Assembly: GCF_900230255.1 (NCBI RefSeq)
Contig: NZ_OCNJ01000010.1
Coordinates: 89,247-153,246, forward strand
Length of the DNA stretch: 64,000 nt
Source of the DNA: Caenispirillum bisanense
GTDB lineage: Bacteria > Pseudomonadota > Alphaproteobacteria > Rhodospirillales > Rhodospirillaceae
Reading direction: 5' to 3'
Shown: positions 54,981 to 63,944 of the stretch, one piece after another
How positions within the stretch are numbered: position 1 is the first letter of the stretch
How the letters are laid out: every line of letters begins with the position of its first letter
Position numbers and translations under genes: made by a program
Notes under the pieces: generated by a model
The model's database searches: none
What the model was told of the DNA's origin: nothing
Seen by the model: only the letters and a program-made list of their open reading frames with translations

Positions 54981-55013
54981 GTCATGGCCGGGCTCGACCC
55001 GGCCATCCACGGC
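54981..55013 (+). repeat. Palindromic intergenic repeat, unit 1
   Basis: 33-base unit (GTCATGGCCGGG...CCGGCCATCCACGGC) with an internal GGCCGG/CCGGCC palindrome. It is inverted relative to unit 2 at 55067-55100, with about 53 bases between. I recognise this as a common alphaproteobacterial REP-like element. Confidence 0.75.
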
Positions 55014-55066
55014 TCCCCTGCCGGCGGCCGTGGAAGGCGATGCCGTGACGGCCGCCGTCGTGCACG

Positions 55067-55100
55067 CCGTGGATGGCCGGCTCGGGGGCCGGCCATGACA
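55067..55100 (-). repeat. Palindromic intergenic repeat, unit 2 (inverted)
   Basis: 34-base unit reading GCCGTGGATGGCCGG...CCGGCCATGAC, the near reverse complement of unit 1. Together they form a paired, BIME-like structure between the cyclase gene and the FecR gene. Confidence 0.75.
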
Positions 55101-55158
55101 GTTCTTCTGGCAGGGTGCCGTAGAGCGCCCCGCGCCCCGCGTCGCCCCCGGCCCGGCC

Positions 55159-55797
55159 TTACGGCTGGAACGTCACCGTTTCCACCGCGCGCGCCACCTT
55201 GGCGTCGGCCCAGCGCACCGGGTCGGTGGGCGGGGCGTCGGGGCTGGTGATGGTGGTGCCGGTGCCCGGCGTGTCGAGGACCACCGTGCCGGCGCGGGTG
55301 GTCACTTCCACCACGCCGGAAAGGATGAACACGCCCCAGGCGCCGTCGATCTGGCCGCCCCACACGTCGGTGCCGCGGATGCCGATGGTGGCGACCGGGG
55401 TGACGATGGTCGTGCCTTCCTTATGGTGCAGGGCGCCCGACAGCAGGCGGAACGGCCCGTCGACGGCGAGGCGCAGGAGCGAGCCGTCCTCCGGCGCACC
55501 GACGGTCAGTTCGTCCACCGTCAGGCGGGTGTTCTCGCCGAGCGTCAGCGAGCCCTCGTCGAGCAGCGCCACCTGCAGCCGCGACGCCTCGCCGGTCGCC
55601 ACTTCGTCGCGCCACGCCACCGGGTCGCTCGGGCCGAGCGGCGTGGCGCCGCCGGTGCGCACCGCCTGCACGTCGCCTTGGGCGCGCGAGACGATGCCGA
55701 CGGGGCGCGGCGCCTCGCCGCCGGCGGGCGGCGCGGCCAGGGCGGGCGCGGCGGCGGTGAGGGTGGCGAGAAACAGGGCGGCGGCGGTACGGCGCAT
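55159..55797 (-). CDS. FecR-domain secreted protein
   Basis: 212 residues. The signal peptide ends near APALAA. The FecR-type repeat pattern is clear: VATGEASRLQVALLDEGSLTLGENTRLTV, then LLSGALHHKEGTTIVTPVATIGIRGTDVWGG (in outline). No sigma factor or TonB receptor is adjacent, so this is a stand-alone periplasmic FecR-domain protein rather than a canonical iron regulator. Function is unknown. Confidence 0.88.
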   Translation of the reverse strand: MRRTAAALFLATLTAAAPALAAPPAGGEAPRPVGIVSRAQGDVQAVRTGGATPLGPSDPVAWRDEVATGEASRLQVALLDEGSLTLGENTRLTVDELTVGAPEDGSLLRLAVDGPFRLLSGALHHKEGTTIVTPVATIGIRGTDVWGGQIDGAWGVFILSGVVEVTTRAGTVVLDTPGTGTTITSPDAPPTDPVRWADAKVARAVETVTFQP

Positions 55798-55895
55798 CGG
55801 CGGAGAGTCCTCGGTCGGCGGCGGGTCGGTCTGATGCTCCTACATGGGGAGCCTAGACGGCAATGGTAAGGTACGCCGCCGCCGCCGTCGCCGGA

Positions 55896-56456
55896 TCAGG
55901 AGCGGTACCGCAGATAGGCGACCTGGGCCCGGCCGTAGGTGCGCTGGTCGTCGAGGGTGAAACCGTCCGGCACCACCATCTCGCGCCCCGTCGGCATCTC
56001 CACCACCACCACCGCCGCGGGGGCGATCCAGCCCTGTGCCGCCAGCGCAGTCAGCGCCGGGGTTTCGAGGCCGCTGGCATAGGGCGGGTCCATGAGCACG
56101 AGGCGGCAGGCCTCAGGCGCCGGCGGCGGGCGCACCGCGTCGCCGCGCACGATGGAGACCTTGCGGGCGGCGCCCAGCGCCTCGACGTTGGCGTGCAGCA
56201 GACGCAGGGAGTCGGGGCTGGCGTCGATGAAGGTGACGTGCGCCGCCCCACGCGACAGCGCCTCGAGCCCGAGGGCGCCGGTGCCCGCGAAGGCGTCCAG
56301 CACGCGGGCACCGTGCAGGGTGAAGTCGTCGGCGTCCCAGCGGTGGGCGAGGGTGTTGAACACGGCCTCGCGCGTGCGGTCGGAGGTCGGACGCACGTCG
56401 CGACCCTCCGGCGCCTCCAGCTTACGGCCGCGCCAGGTTCCGGCGACGATGCGCAT
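55896..56456 (-). CDS. rsmD: 16S rRNA (guanine966-N2)-methyltransferase
   Basis: 186 residues from ATG 56456 (MRIVAGTWRGRKLEAPEG). RsmD features are RPTSDRTREAVFNTL, the SAM motif LDAFAGTGALGLEALSRGA and the catalytic LMDPPYASG. It methylates G966 of 16S rRNA. The longer frame upstream is the pseudouridine-synthase gene in another frame. It overlaps that gene's stop by one base (TGATG), so translation is coupled. Confidence 0.94.
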   Translation of the reverse strand: MRIVAGTWRGRKLEAPEGRDVRPTSDRTREAVFNTLAHRWDADDFTLHGARVLDAFAGTGALGLEALSRGAAHVTFIDASPDSLRLLHANVEALGAARKVSIVRGDAVRPPPAPEACRLVLMDPPYASGLETPALTALAAQGWIAPAAVVVVEMPTGREMVVPDGFTLDDQRTYGRAQVAYLRYRS

Positions 56457-57484
56457 CAGCCGCGGCCCCCGCGCGCTCCACCGGGACGACCCGCGCCGCC
56501 GCTGCCGCCGCGTCCGCCCGCACCACCACGGCCGCCCGCGCCGCTGCGGGCGCCACCGCCGCCGGCACCGCCGGAGCGCTGCGGCTTGCCGGGCGCGTCG
56601 GGACGGCGGTCGGCGGAGGGTTTGGCCTGGGCCTTGGCGGCACCGGGGCGCAGGCGCTTCTTCGGCTTGGCGACGGCGGTGCCGCCGGCGTGGCCCTCGC
56701 CCTTGGGCTTGGCCTTCTTCTGGCCGCCCAGCTGCTCGCGCAGCACCTTGGCCGGCACTTCGTCGAGGTCGCCGCGCTCCAGCAGGCCCAGGTGGAACGG
56801 GCCGTAGGAGACGCGCAGCAGGCGGGTCACCGTATAGCCCAGATGCTCCATCACGCGGCGCACCTCGCGGTTCTTGCCCTCGGTCAGCGCCACGGTCACC
56901 CAGGCGTTGGCCCCGGTCTGGCGGTCGAGCGTCGCGGTGATGGGACCGTAGTGGACGCCTTCGATGGTGACGCCCTTCTCCAGCGTCGCCAGCACCTCGG
57001 GCTTCACGTAGCCGTGGACGCGCACGCGGTAGCGGCGCACCCAGCCGTTGGACGGGTGTTCCAGCTTGCGCGCCAGCTCGCCGTCGTTGGTGAGCAGCAG
57101 CAGGCCTTCGGAATTGATGTCGAGGCGCCCGACGGAAATGACGCGCGGCAGGCGGTCGGCCACCTTCTCGAAGACGGTGGGGCGGCCTTCCGGGTCCTTG
57201 TGCGTGGTCAGCACGCCGGCCGGCTTGTGGTAGCGCCACAGGCGGGCGGGCTCGGGCGGCAGCACGGGCTTGCCGTCGACGGTGATCTGCTCGTCGCCGG
57301 TCACCAGCGTCGCCGGCGTGTCCACCACGTGGCCGTCGACCTTGACGCGGCGCTCGGCGATGAGCTTCTCGGCGTCGCGGCGCGAGGCGATGCCGGCGCG
57401 GGCGAGATACTTGGCGAGGCGGTCGCCCTTGGCGCCGGAGGCGCCAGCGTCGGCCGGGGTGATGTCGTCGGGCTGGTCGGTCAT
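56456..57484 (-). CDS. RluB/RsuA-family pseudouridine synthase with RG-rich tail
   Basis: 342 residues from ATG 57484. An S4 RNA-binding domain (RLAKYLARAGIASRRDAEKLIAERRV) precedes the catalytic domain with VGRLDINSEGLLLLTNDGEL; the Asp in GRLD is the nucleophile. The family pattern GKNREVRRVMEHLG follows. It isomerises a uridine of 23S rRNA, or of 16S if RsuA-like. After about residue 255 there is an unusual basic, Gly/Arg/Ala-rich low-complexity tail of about 90 residues. Confidence 0.92.
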   Translation of the reverse strand: MTDQPDDITPADAGASGAKGDRLAKYLARAGIASRRDAEKLIAERRVKVDGHVVDTPATLVTGDEQITVDGKPVLPPEPARLWRYHKPAGVLTTHKDPEGRPTVFEKVADRLPRVISVGRLDINSEGLLLLTNDGELARKLEHPSNGWVRRYRVRVHGYVKPEVLATLEKGVTIEGVHYGPITATLDRQTGANAWVTVALTEGKNREVRRVMEHLGYTVTRLLRVSYGPFHLGLLERGDLDEVPAKVLREQLGGQKKAKPKGEGHAGGTAVAKPKKRLRPGAAKAQAKPSADRRPDAPGKPQRSGGAGGGGARSGAGGRGGAGGRGGSGGAGRPGGARGGRG

Positions 57485-58197
57485 GCGCTGCAGGCCTTCA
57501 CGAAGGCCGCAAGGATCGCATCGTCGGCCGGGCTGATGGAATACTCGGGGTGCCACTGCACGCCGAGGCAGAACGGATGGGCGGGGTCTTCGACGCCCTC
57601 GATGACGCCGTCGGGCGCCACCGCATTGACCACGAGGCCCGCTGGCACCGCCTTCACCGCCTGATGGTGGGCGGAATTGACGGGGAACTGCGCCTGCCCG
57701 GTCACCCGGTGCAGCAGGGTTCCTTCCGTCACCACGACTTCGTGGCCGGGCTCGGTGCGTGGGTTGGGCTGCTCGTGGGCGAGCGCCGTCTCCACCTCGT
57801 CGGGGATGTGCTGGATGAGCGTCGAGCCCAGAATCACCGCCAGCAACTGCTGGCCGCCGCAAATGCCGAGGATGGGCATGCCGCGGGCGTGGGCGCCCTT
57901 GCAGATCGCCAGCTCGAAAGCGGTGCGGCCTTCCTTCAGCGTCACCGTGCCGTGCCGTTCGGTGGCCCCGAACAGCGTCGGGTCGACGTCGAAGGCGCCG
58001 CCGGCGATGAGCAGGCCGTCGATCATGGAAAGGTACTGCTCGGCCCGGTCGGCGTGATGCGGCAGGAGGATCGGCGTCCCCCCTGCCTTCACGACGGCTT
58101 CGCAGTAGTTCTGGCGCAGGGCATACCACGGCAGCGCGGAATAGCCGCCGCCGTTTTCGCTGTCGAGCGGGATGCCGATCACGGGTCGTTTCGTCAT
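57481..58197 (-). CDS. Class I glutamine amidotransferase-like hydrolase (peptidase C26 / PuuD type)
   Basis: 238 residues. The nucleophilic Cys is in LGICGGQQLLAV and the catalytic His/Glu are in GVQWHPEYS, so the triad is intact. The sequence ENGGGYSALPWYALRQNY and the IDGLLIAGGAFDVDP region match the gamma-glutamyl-gamma-aminobutyrate hydrolase branch. It may cleave gamma-glutamyl polyamines or act in another gamma-glutamyl pathway. It overlaps the pseudouridine-synthase start (ATGA) and is the first gene of that operon. Confidence 0.9.
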   Translation of the reverse strand: MTKRPVIGIPLDSENGGGYSALPWYALRQNYCEAVVKAGGTPILLPHHADRAEQYLSMIDGLLIAGGAFDVDPTLFGATERHGTVTLKEGRTAFELAICKGAHARGMPILGICGGQQLLAVILGSTLIQHIPDEVETALAHEQPNPRTEPGHEVVVTEGTLLHRVTGQAQFPVNSAHHQAVKAVPAGLVVNAVAPDGVIEGVEDPAHPFCLGVQWHPEYSISPADDAILAAFVKACSA

Positions 58198-58296
58198 GGC
58201 CCCTTACTTACGCCTGAGGCGGCGGGGGCGCAATGGGCGAGCGTGTCCGGCGCGGCGCCCCTTGACGGCGTCGGGGCGCCGCCGCACCCTCGCGCC

Positions 58297-58752
58297 ATGA
58301 CCGCGCCCAACCCCTTCATGTCCGCCGCCTTCGCCGAGGCCGAAGCCGCCGCCGCCCGCGGCGAGGTGCCCATCGGTGCCGTGGTGGTGGAGGCGGCGAC
58401 CGGCCGCATCCTGGCCGCCGCCGGCAACCGCACGGAAGCCGACGCCGACCCGACGGCGCATGCCGAACTGCTGGCGATCCGGGCCGCCTGCGCCCTGCGC
58501 GGCGACCCGCGGCTGCCCGACTGCGATCTTTATGTGACGCTGGAGCCGTGCCCCATGTGCGCCACGGCCATCAGCTTCGCCCGCGTCCGCCGGCTCTACT
58601 TCGCCGCCTACGACCCCAAGGGCGGCGGCGTCGAGCACGGCCCGCGGCTCTACGAGCAGCCCACCTGCCACCACCGGCCGGAGGTCTACGGCGGCATCGG
58701 CGAAAGCCGCGCGGCGGATCTGCTGCGCGGCTTCTTCCGCGAGCGGCGGTAA
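58297..58752 (+). CDS. tadA: tRNA adenosine(34) deaminase
   Basis: 151 residues from ATG 58297. The zinc deaminase motifs are intact: AHAELLAI (His and the proton-shuttling Glu) and [12 protein letters not shown] (two Cys ligands). The N-terminus ([19 protein letters not shown]) and C-terminus fit TadA, which converts A34 to inosine in tRNA-Arg(ACG). A general nucleoside deaminase is a less likely reading. Confidence 0.92.
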   Translation: MTAPNPFMSAAFAEAEAAAARGEVPIGAVVVEAATGRILAAAGNRTEADADPTAHAELLAIRAACALRGDPRLPDCDLYVTLEPCPMCATAISFARVRRLYFAAYDPKGGGVEHGPRLYEQPTCHHRPEVYGGIGESRAADLLRGFFRERR

Positions 58753-58775
58753 CGGGGCGCGACCGCCCCGATCCC

Positions 58776-59333
58776 TTACCGCACGCCGCTCTGGCGGTTG
58801 TACTGCAGCTGCTCCGGCGTCAGCTGGAGGCCGAGGTAGATCTCCAGGCCCTCCAGGCTTTCGCCCGGCCGGCGCGGCAGGGTGAGGGTGACGGGGGCGT
58901 CGGCGACGCGCATGCGCGGGGTCACCGGGTCGGGGAACTGGAAGGTCACGCCGAACACTTCCTTCGCCGCCGGGCTCGGGTAGTAGCTCGGGATGGCGAC
59001 GAAGTACTGGAAGCTGCCGTCCGCCGTGCCGTTGCCGGCGGCCGGGCCCTTCTCCACGGTGAAGCCGGGCACCAGCGCCAGCACCACCTGGTCTTCTTCA
59101 TAGACGCAGTCGCCCTGGTAGCCGGCGAGGTCCACCTTGTGCAGCATGTCGGTGATGTCGCGACCCTCGCCCTGGAAGGTGACGGCCTGCGCGGTCATGC
59201 GGTCGATGCGCACCTGCGGGCACGGCGGCGGCGTCTCTTTCTCCAGCGACAGGCCGGAACACGCCGCCAGCACGGGCAGGGCGAGGGCGGCGCAGGCGAG
59301 GCGGCGGACGGTGCGGGCAGGACTGGCGGACAT
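58776..59333 (-). CDS. Hypothetical lipoprotein
   Basis: 185 residues. The signal peptide ends in a lipobox LAAC, with the modified Cys at residue 25, followed by a [17 protein letters not shown] segment. The rest is a beta-rich domain ([23 protein letters not shown]). It resembles the small conserved lipoproteins next to ispH in alphaproteobacteria, but I cannot assign a family firmly. It is probably anchored in the outer or inner membrane. Confidence 0.75.
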   Translation of the reverse strand: MSASPARTVRRLACAALALPVLAACSGLSLEKETPPPCPQVRIDRMTAQAVTFQGEGRDITDMLHKVDLAGYQGDCVYEEDQVVLALVPGFTVEKGPAAGNGTADGSFQYFVAIPSYYPSPAAKEVFGVTFQFPDPVTPRMRVADAPVTLTLPRRPGESLEGLEIYLGLQLTPEQLQYNRQSGVR

Positions 59334-59573
59334 GACGGCTCCCGGAAAGGGCGATGGCGCGCGCGAAGGGCGCGCCGGAGACAGGGCTTCAGAGATACTT
59401 GCTCGCCGCCGTCACGGCAACCGCCATCGCCGCACGGGCGCCCTGCGCGCCCAAGACCTTTCGGTGACCGGCCGCATCTGCTATTGCATGGATCGGCCGG
59501 ACGCCCTTCATGGCGCCTCGCGCGTTACATCGCGCCGCCCGCTTTTTCCCGGAACCACCGGACAGTTGCTTAC

Positions 59574-60533
59574 ATGACCGAGACGATCCAGTTCCTGCCC
59601 CCGCTCACCCTCGTGCTCGCCGGCCCGCGCGGCTTCTGCGCCGGAGTCGATCGCGCCATCCAGATCGTGGAACGGGCGCTGCAGAAGTACGGGGCGCCGG
59701 TCTACGTGCGGCACGAAATCGTCCACAACAAGTTCGTGGTCGACAGTCTGAAGGCCAAGGGCGCCGTCTTCGTGGAAGACCTGGCCGAGGTGCCCGACGA
59801 CGCGCCGGTCATCTTCTCCGCCCACGGCGTGCCCAAGGCGGTGCCGGCGGAAGCCACGCGCCGCGGCCTCACCTACCTGGACGCCACCTGCCCGCTGGTG
59901 AGCAAGGTGCATACCGAGGCCGAGCGCCACGCCGCCGACGGCCGCCAGATCATCCTCATCGGCCACGCCAACCATCCCGAGGTCATCGGCACCATGGGCC
60001 AGGTGCCCGAGGGCCGCATGATCCTGGTCGAGGACCTGGCGCAGGCCGAGACGGTGCAGCCCGCCGACCCCGAGAACCTCGCCTTCGTCACCCAGACCAC
60101 CCTGTCGGTGGACGAGACGGCGACCATCGTCGCCGTGCTGCGCCGCCGCTTCCCCGCCATCCAGGGGCCGCGCAAGGAAGACATCTGCTACGCCACCACC
60201 AACCGCCAGGCGGCGGTGCGCGCCATGGCGCGGCGGGTGGACGCGGTGCTGGTGCTCGGCGCGCCCAACAGCTCCAACAGCCGCCGTCTGGTGGAAGTGG
60301 CCAAGGGCGAGGGCTGCGACCGGGCCGTCCTGGTGCAGCGCGCCGCCGACATCGACTGGGCGCAGCTCGACGGTGTGCGCCGTCTCGGCATCACCGCCGG
60401 GGCCAGCGCGCCCGAGGTGCTGGTGGAGGAGGTGGTCGAGGCCGCCCGCCGCCGCCACACGGTGACGGTGGAGCACGCCTCGGTGACCGAGGAAACCATC
60501 ACCTTCAAGCTGCCGCGCGCGCTCAGCGCCTGA
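59574..60533 (+). CDS. ispH: 4-hydroxy-3-methylbut-2-enyl diphosphate reductase
   Basis: 319 residues from ATG 59574. The three Fe-S Cys are in [21 protein letters not shown] and [11 protein letters not shown]. The active-site His are in [15 protein letters not shown] and GHANHPE. It catalyses the last step of the non-mevalonate isoprenoid pathway, giving IPP and DMAPP. It is followed 52 bases later by thrB and rnhA, a classic alphaproteobacterial order. Confidence 0.97.
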   Translation: MTETIQFLPPLTLVLAGPRGFCAGVDRAIQIVERALQKYGAPVYVRHEIVHNKFVVDSLKAKGAVFVEDLAEVPDDAPVIFSAHGVPKAVPAEATRRGLTYLDATCPLVSKVHTEAERHAADGRQIILIGHANHPEVIGTMGQVPEGRMILVEDLAQAETVQPADPENLAFVTQTTLSVDETATIVAVLRRRFPAIQGPRKEDICYATTNRQAAVRAMARRVDAVLVLGAPNSSNSRRLVEVAKGEGCDRAVLVQRAADIDWAQLDGVRRLGITAGASAPEVLVEEVVEAARRRHTVTVEHASVTEETITFKLPRALSA

Positions 60534-60585
60534 CGCGGCCGGCTTTACGAACCGACAGACGAAGAAGAAGGACCGCGGGGACCGC

Positions 60586-61563
60586 ATGGCCGTCTACACC
60601 GACGTATCGGACGAGGATCTGGCGGCGTTCGTCGCGCAGTACGACATCGGCACCGTCGAAAGCTGCAAGGGCATCGCCGAGGGGGTGGAGAACTCCAACT
60701 ACCTCCTGCAGACCGAGCGCGGCCCGTTCATCCTGACGCTCTATGAAAAGCGCGTCGATCCGAACGATCTGCCGTTCTTCCTCGGCCTGATGGACCACCT
60801 GGCGGCGCGCGGCGTGAAGTGCCCGACGCCCATCCACGGCCGCGACGGCCGGGCGCTGCGGGAGCTGTGCGGCCGCCCCGCCGCCATCACCGGCTTCCTG
60901 CGCGGCATGTGGCCGAAGCGCATCCTGCCCTACCACACGGGGGAACTGGGCAAGGCCATGGCGGAGATGCACACCGCCGCCGCCGACTTCGCCCTGCGCC
61001 GCCCCAACAACCTGTCCGTCGCCGGCTGGCGGCCGCTGTTCGACCGTTGCGCCGAGGCCGCCGACACGGTGCAGCCCGGCCTGCGCGACACCATCGCCCG
61101 CGAGCTGGACGTGCTGGAGGCCCGCTGGCCGCACGACCTGCCGACCGGCGTCATCCACGCCGACCTGTTCCCCGACAACGTCTTCTTCCTGGGCGAGCGG
61201 TGCTCGGGCCTCATCGACTTCTACTTCGCCTGCACCGACGCCTTCGCTTACGACATCGCCATCTGCCTCAACGCCTGGTGCTTCGAGGCTGACTGGTCGT
61301 TCAACGTCACCAAGGCGCGCATGATGCTGGCGGCCTACCGCAAGGTGCGGCCGTTCTCGCAGGCGGAATACGACGCGCTGCCCGTCCTGTGCCGCGGTGC
61401 CGCCATGCGCTTCCTGCTCACCCGCCTGTACGACTGGGTGAACACGCCCGAGGGCGCGCTGGTGAAGCGCAAGGACCCGGTCGAGTACCTGCGCAAGCTG
61501 ACCTTCCACCAGACGGTGCCCGGCGCCGGCGCCTACGGCCTCGACCCGGTGGTGGCGGCATGA
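60586..61563 (+). CDS. thrB: Homoserine kinase (ThrB, APH-fold type)
   Basis: 325 residues. The protein-kinase-like fold shows [13 protein letters not shown] near the N-terminus, the catalytic loop [19 protein letters not shown] ([13 protein letters not shown]) and IDFYFACTD for the metal Asp. This is the type II ThrB of alphaproteobacteria, unrelated to the GHMP ThrB of E. coli. It phosphorylates homoserine for threonine synthesis. It overlaps the rnhA start by 4 bases (ATGA). Confidence 0.95.
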   Translation: MAVYTDVSDEDLAAFVAQYDIGTVESCKGIAEGVENSNYLLQTERGPFILTLYEKRVDPNDLPFFLGLMDHLAARGVKCPTPIHGRDGRALRELCGRPAAITGFLRGMWPKRILPYHTGELGKAMAEMHTAAADFALRRPNNLSVAGWRPLFDRCAEAADTVQPGLRDTIARELDVLEARWPHDLPTGVIHADLFPDNVFFLGERCSGLIDFYFACTDAFAYDIAICLNAWCFEADWSFNVTKARMMLAAYRKVRPFSQAEYDALPVLCRGAAMRFLLTRLYDWVNTPEGALVKRKDPVEYLRKLTFHQTVPGAGAYGLDPVVAA

Positions 61564-62024
61564 GCGGCGAGACCGAGGCGGGCGAACCGCGCGTCGAGCT
61601 GTACACCGACGGTGCCTGCTCGGGCAATCCCGGGCCGGGCGGCTGGGGGGCCATTCTGCGCTACAAGGGGCAGGAGAAGGAACTGTCGGGCGGCGAGGCC
61701 CAGACGACCAACAACCGCATGGAGATGATGGCCGTCATCGAGGGCCTGGGGGCCCTGACGCGCCCGGTCGCCATCGACGTCTATACCGACAGCCGCTACG
61801 TGATGGACGGCATCACCAAGTGGATCCACGGCTGGAAGAAGAACGGCTGGAAGACCGCCGACAAGAAACCGGTGAAGAACGCCGAGCTGTGGCAGCAGCT
61901 CGACGAGGCCCGCCGCCGCCACGACGTCACCTTCCACTGGGTGAAGGGCCACGCCGGCCACCCGGAGAACGAGCGCGCTGACGAACTGGCGCGCCGGGCC
62001 ATCAAGACACTGGCCGACGGCTGA
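61560..62024 (+). CDS. rnhA: Ribonuclease HI
   Basis: 154 residues. Catalytic Asp in [16 protein letters not shown], Glu in [12 protein letters not shown], Asp in [10 protein letters not shown] and Asp in [10 protein letters not shown]; the handle-region [24 protein letters not shown] is present. It cleaves RNA in RNA:DNA hybrids. It starts within the stop of thrB. Confidence 0.97.
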   Translation: MSGETEAGEPRVELYTDGACSGNPGPGGWGAILRYKGQEKELSGGEAQTTNNRMEMMAVIEGLGALTRPVAIDVYTDSRYVMDGITKWIHGWKKNGWKTADKKPVKNAELWQQLDEARRRHDVTFHWVKGHAGHPENERADELARRAIKTLADG

Positions 62025-62052
62025 GGTCCTGTAGCGCCGCCGACGCCGCCGC

Positions 62053-63261
62053 TCAGTCGGCGTCGGTGCGCCGCCGCAGCCCGTCCGCTTCCACGAACCC
62101 CGTCACGCCCTCGGCCGTCAGCACGCGCGCCCACTTGCCGTCGGGCGACAGCTCGTTGACCAGTACGGTGGCGCCCTTGTCGAGGGTGGCCGAGGCGCGA
62201 TAGGCGACGCTCGGCCCGGTGCGTACGGCCAGGTGCTCGGCGGCGATGACGTTCAGGCGCCCCACTTCCGGCCGCAGCACGCCCGGCCGGGTGACCGCCT
62301 CGCGCACCGGCGGCAGCGTCGCCGGCAGGGGAGAGGGGGCGAACAGCGCGCCGAGGCCGGGGCCGGCGACGCTCGCCGCCACGATCAGCGCGCCGAGCGG
62401 CAGCAGCTGCACCGGCGCCGCCCAGCCGGGGCTCTTCCAGCGGTCGCGCAGGCGCCGGGTGCCGCGCGGGATGCGGCCGAGCAGATGCTCCACCTCCCGC
62501 CGGTCGGCGCCGTCGCGCACGAAATCATAGGCCTGTTCGGCACAGCCACGCGCCAGTTCCGGCTCGTGGCGGGCGAGGAAGGCGCGCGCCTGGCTCACCA
62601 GCAGGGTGCGGTTGGCATCGGCCGGCATCTCGCCGCCGCGCAGGTTGATCCACAGGGCGCGCATCGTCTCCACCGGGCCGCGCGGCACCGCCCACCATCC
62701 CTGCAGGAGCGTCGCATAGCTGGCGGCGACGGCGGTGACCTGGGCGCAGCGGCGGCAGAACACGCCCTCGACGGGGGTGACGACGGCGCGGCGCAGGCGA
62801 CCGACGACGCGGCGGAAGATCAGGTGGCGCGGCTGCGCCGTCACCTTGCCGCAGCGGCCGCAGGCGCACAGCGGCTCGGCGCCGGCCGCCGCCGTATGGG
62901 TCCGGGTTCCGTGCGGGCGGGGCGGCGGTGGCGGCGGTGGCGGCGGTGGGGCCTGCTTCGCCTGTCCTTGTCCCTGGCGCTGCGGCCCCGACTCCCCCTG
63001 GGCCTTGGCGCCGGAGGTATAGGCGGCATGCACCCGCGCGGCGAGCCGGTCGTAGGCGGCGCGGCGGCGTGGGTCGCTCAACACCTGATAGGCCTCGTTG
63101 AGCCGCGCGAAGGCTTCGGTCGCGTGGTCCGACGGGTTGTGGTCGGGGTGCAGTTCCTTGGCGCGCGTGCGGTAGGCCGTCTTCAGCGAAGCGAGGTCGG
63201 CGTCCGGCGCCACGCCGAGGATGCGGTAGAACCCCTTGGGGTCGGCCACGGTGCGGCTCAC
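62053..63261 (-). CDS. J-domain protein with zinc-finger-like centre and C-terminal SH3b domain
   Basis: 402 residues. The N-terminal J-domain (residues about 9-72) has HPD at 38-40, needed to stimulate Hsp70. A linker with a run of ten or more Pro follows, then a four-Cys element (CACGRC...CRRC) like a short zinc finger. After a putative membrane helix (LLPLGALIVAASVAGPGLGAL) comes an SH3b-like domain (LAVRTGPSVAYRASATLDKG, WARVLTAEGVTGFVEADGLR). I do not recognise this combination as a named family. It could dock an Hsp70 at the membrane or wall. It is 13 bases downstream of the QueF-like gene. Confidence 0.8.
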   Translation of the reverse strand: MSRTVADPKGFYRILGVAPDADLASLKTAYRTRAKELHPDHNPSDHATEAFARLNEAYQVLSDPRRRAAYDRLAARVHAAYTSGAKAQGESGPQRQGQGQAKQAPPPPPPPPPPRPHGTRTHTAAAGAEPLCACGRCGKVTAQPRHLIFRRVVGRLRRAVVTPVEGVFCRRCAQVTAVAASYATLLQGWWAVPRGPVETMRALWINLRGGEMPADANRTLLVSQARAFLARHEPELARGCAEQAYDFVRDGADRREVEHLLGRIPRGTRRLRDRWKSPGWAAPVQLLPLGALIVAASVAGPGLGALFAPSPLPATLPPVREAVTRPGVLRPEVGRLNVIAAEHLAVRTGPSVAYRASATLDKGATVLVNELSPDGKWARVLTAEGVTGFVEADGLRRRTDAD

Positions 63262-63274
63262 GATGGGGGCTCCG

Positions 63275-63670
63275 TCACAGGGGCGCGAGCTGCGCGAGCA
63301 GCGCCGGGTTGTCCCAGCGCGGCCGCCGCTCTTCCATGACCACCGTGTGCCCGATGCCGCCGGGGCCGGGCGCCGGCGCGGTCACCGCGACGCGCAGCCA
63401 GCGCGGCAGCAGCTCGTTGGCGAGGTCGCCGAGTATGAGCGTGGCGGTCGCCTCCGGCCGGCCCGGCGGCACGGCGGCCAGGTACTCCGGCAGCGCCGTG
63501 GTGTCGAGCACGGCGCGGTCGGGCACGCAGCGCACGACCAGCCCGCCGCCGTCGGGCAGCGTGGCGGTCAGGGTGACCATATAGTCGAGGGCCGGTTCCG
63601 GATTGTCGGCCAGGCGCAGGAGCGCCCGGCGCGGTGCCGGATCCGCCACGGGAAGAGCGTCGCGACTCAT
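63275..63670 (-). CDS. QueF-like (T-fold) protein lacking the reductase active site
   Basis: 131 residues from ATG 63670 (MSRDALPVADP). Several segments echo QueF: NPEPALDYMVTLT (QueF: NP-x-DY-x-I), VRCVPDRAVLDTTALPEYL (QueF: YxPDxxxVExKSLKxYL), LGDLANELLPRWLRV (QueF: ILDDLxxAxxPRWMxV) and GGIGHTVV (QueF: GGI-T-V). The region that holds the QueF catalytic Cys reads LPDGGGLVV with no Cys, and the NADPH-binding ESKS-x-K motif is degenerate. So it is a divergent, probably non-reductase member. It is the first gene of a two-gene operon with the J-domain protein. Confidence 0.62.
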   Translation of the reverse strand: MSRDALPVADPAPRRALLRLADNPEPALDYMVTLTATLPDGGGLVVRCVPDRAVLDTTALPEYLAAVPPGRPEATATLILGDLANELLPRWLRVAVTAPAPGPGGIGHTVVMEERRPRWDNPALLAQLAPL

Positions 63671-63756
63671 GGCGCAGACGGTAGGCTCCGGCGGTTCATA
63701 ACCCGTTAACGATGGCCCGCCTGTTGAAAGTCGGCAAGGGGGACGCATTTTTCCGG

Positions 63757-63785
63757 TTGACGCGGTCCGGTCGGGCGACTAGAAA
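63757..63785 (+). promoter_or_regulatory. Strong promoter P1
   Basis: TTGACG, a 17-base spacer and TAGAAA. The -10 is identical to that of P2 and the -35 differs by one base. Preceded by an AT-rich patch (CATTTTT) like an UP element. Confidence 0.7.
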
Positions 63786-63915
63786 GCGGACCTCCGGCGG
63801 CGACGTCGGATCAGCCGGAACGCATCGAGCTTCAGGCCGCCGTGAACGGATCACACCGCCACGGCCCACTTCGGTTTCTCCCTCGGGGGTGCTGAAGAGG
63901 CGATGAAAAAACCGG

Positions 63916-63944
63916 TTGACAGGGTGGCCGGCCCCGAGTAGAAA
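63916..63944 (+). promoter_or_regulatory. Strong promoter P2
   Basis: TTGACA, a 17-base spacer and TAGAAA, with an A-tract (GATGAAAAAAC) upstream like an UP element. Tandem promoters of this kind in alphaproteobacteria normally drive rRNA or other stable RNA operons. Confidence 0.75.
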
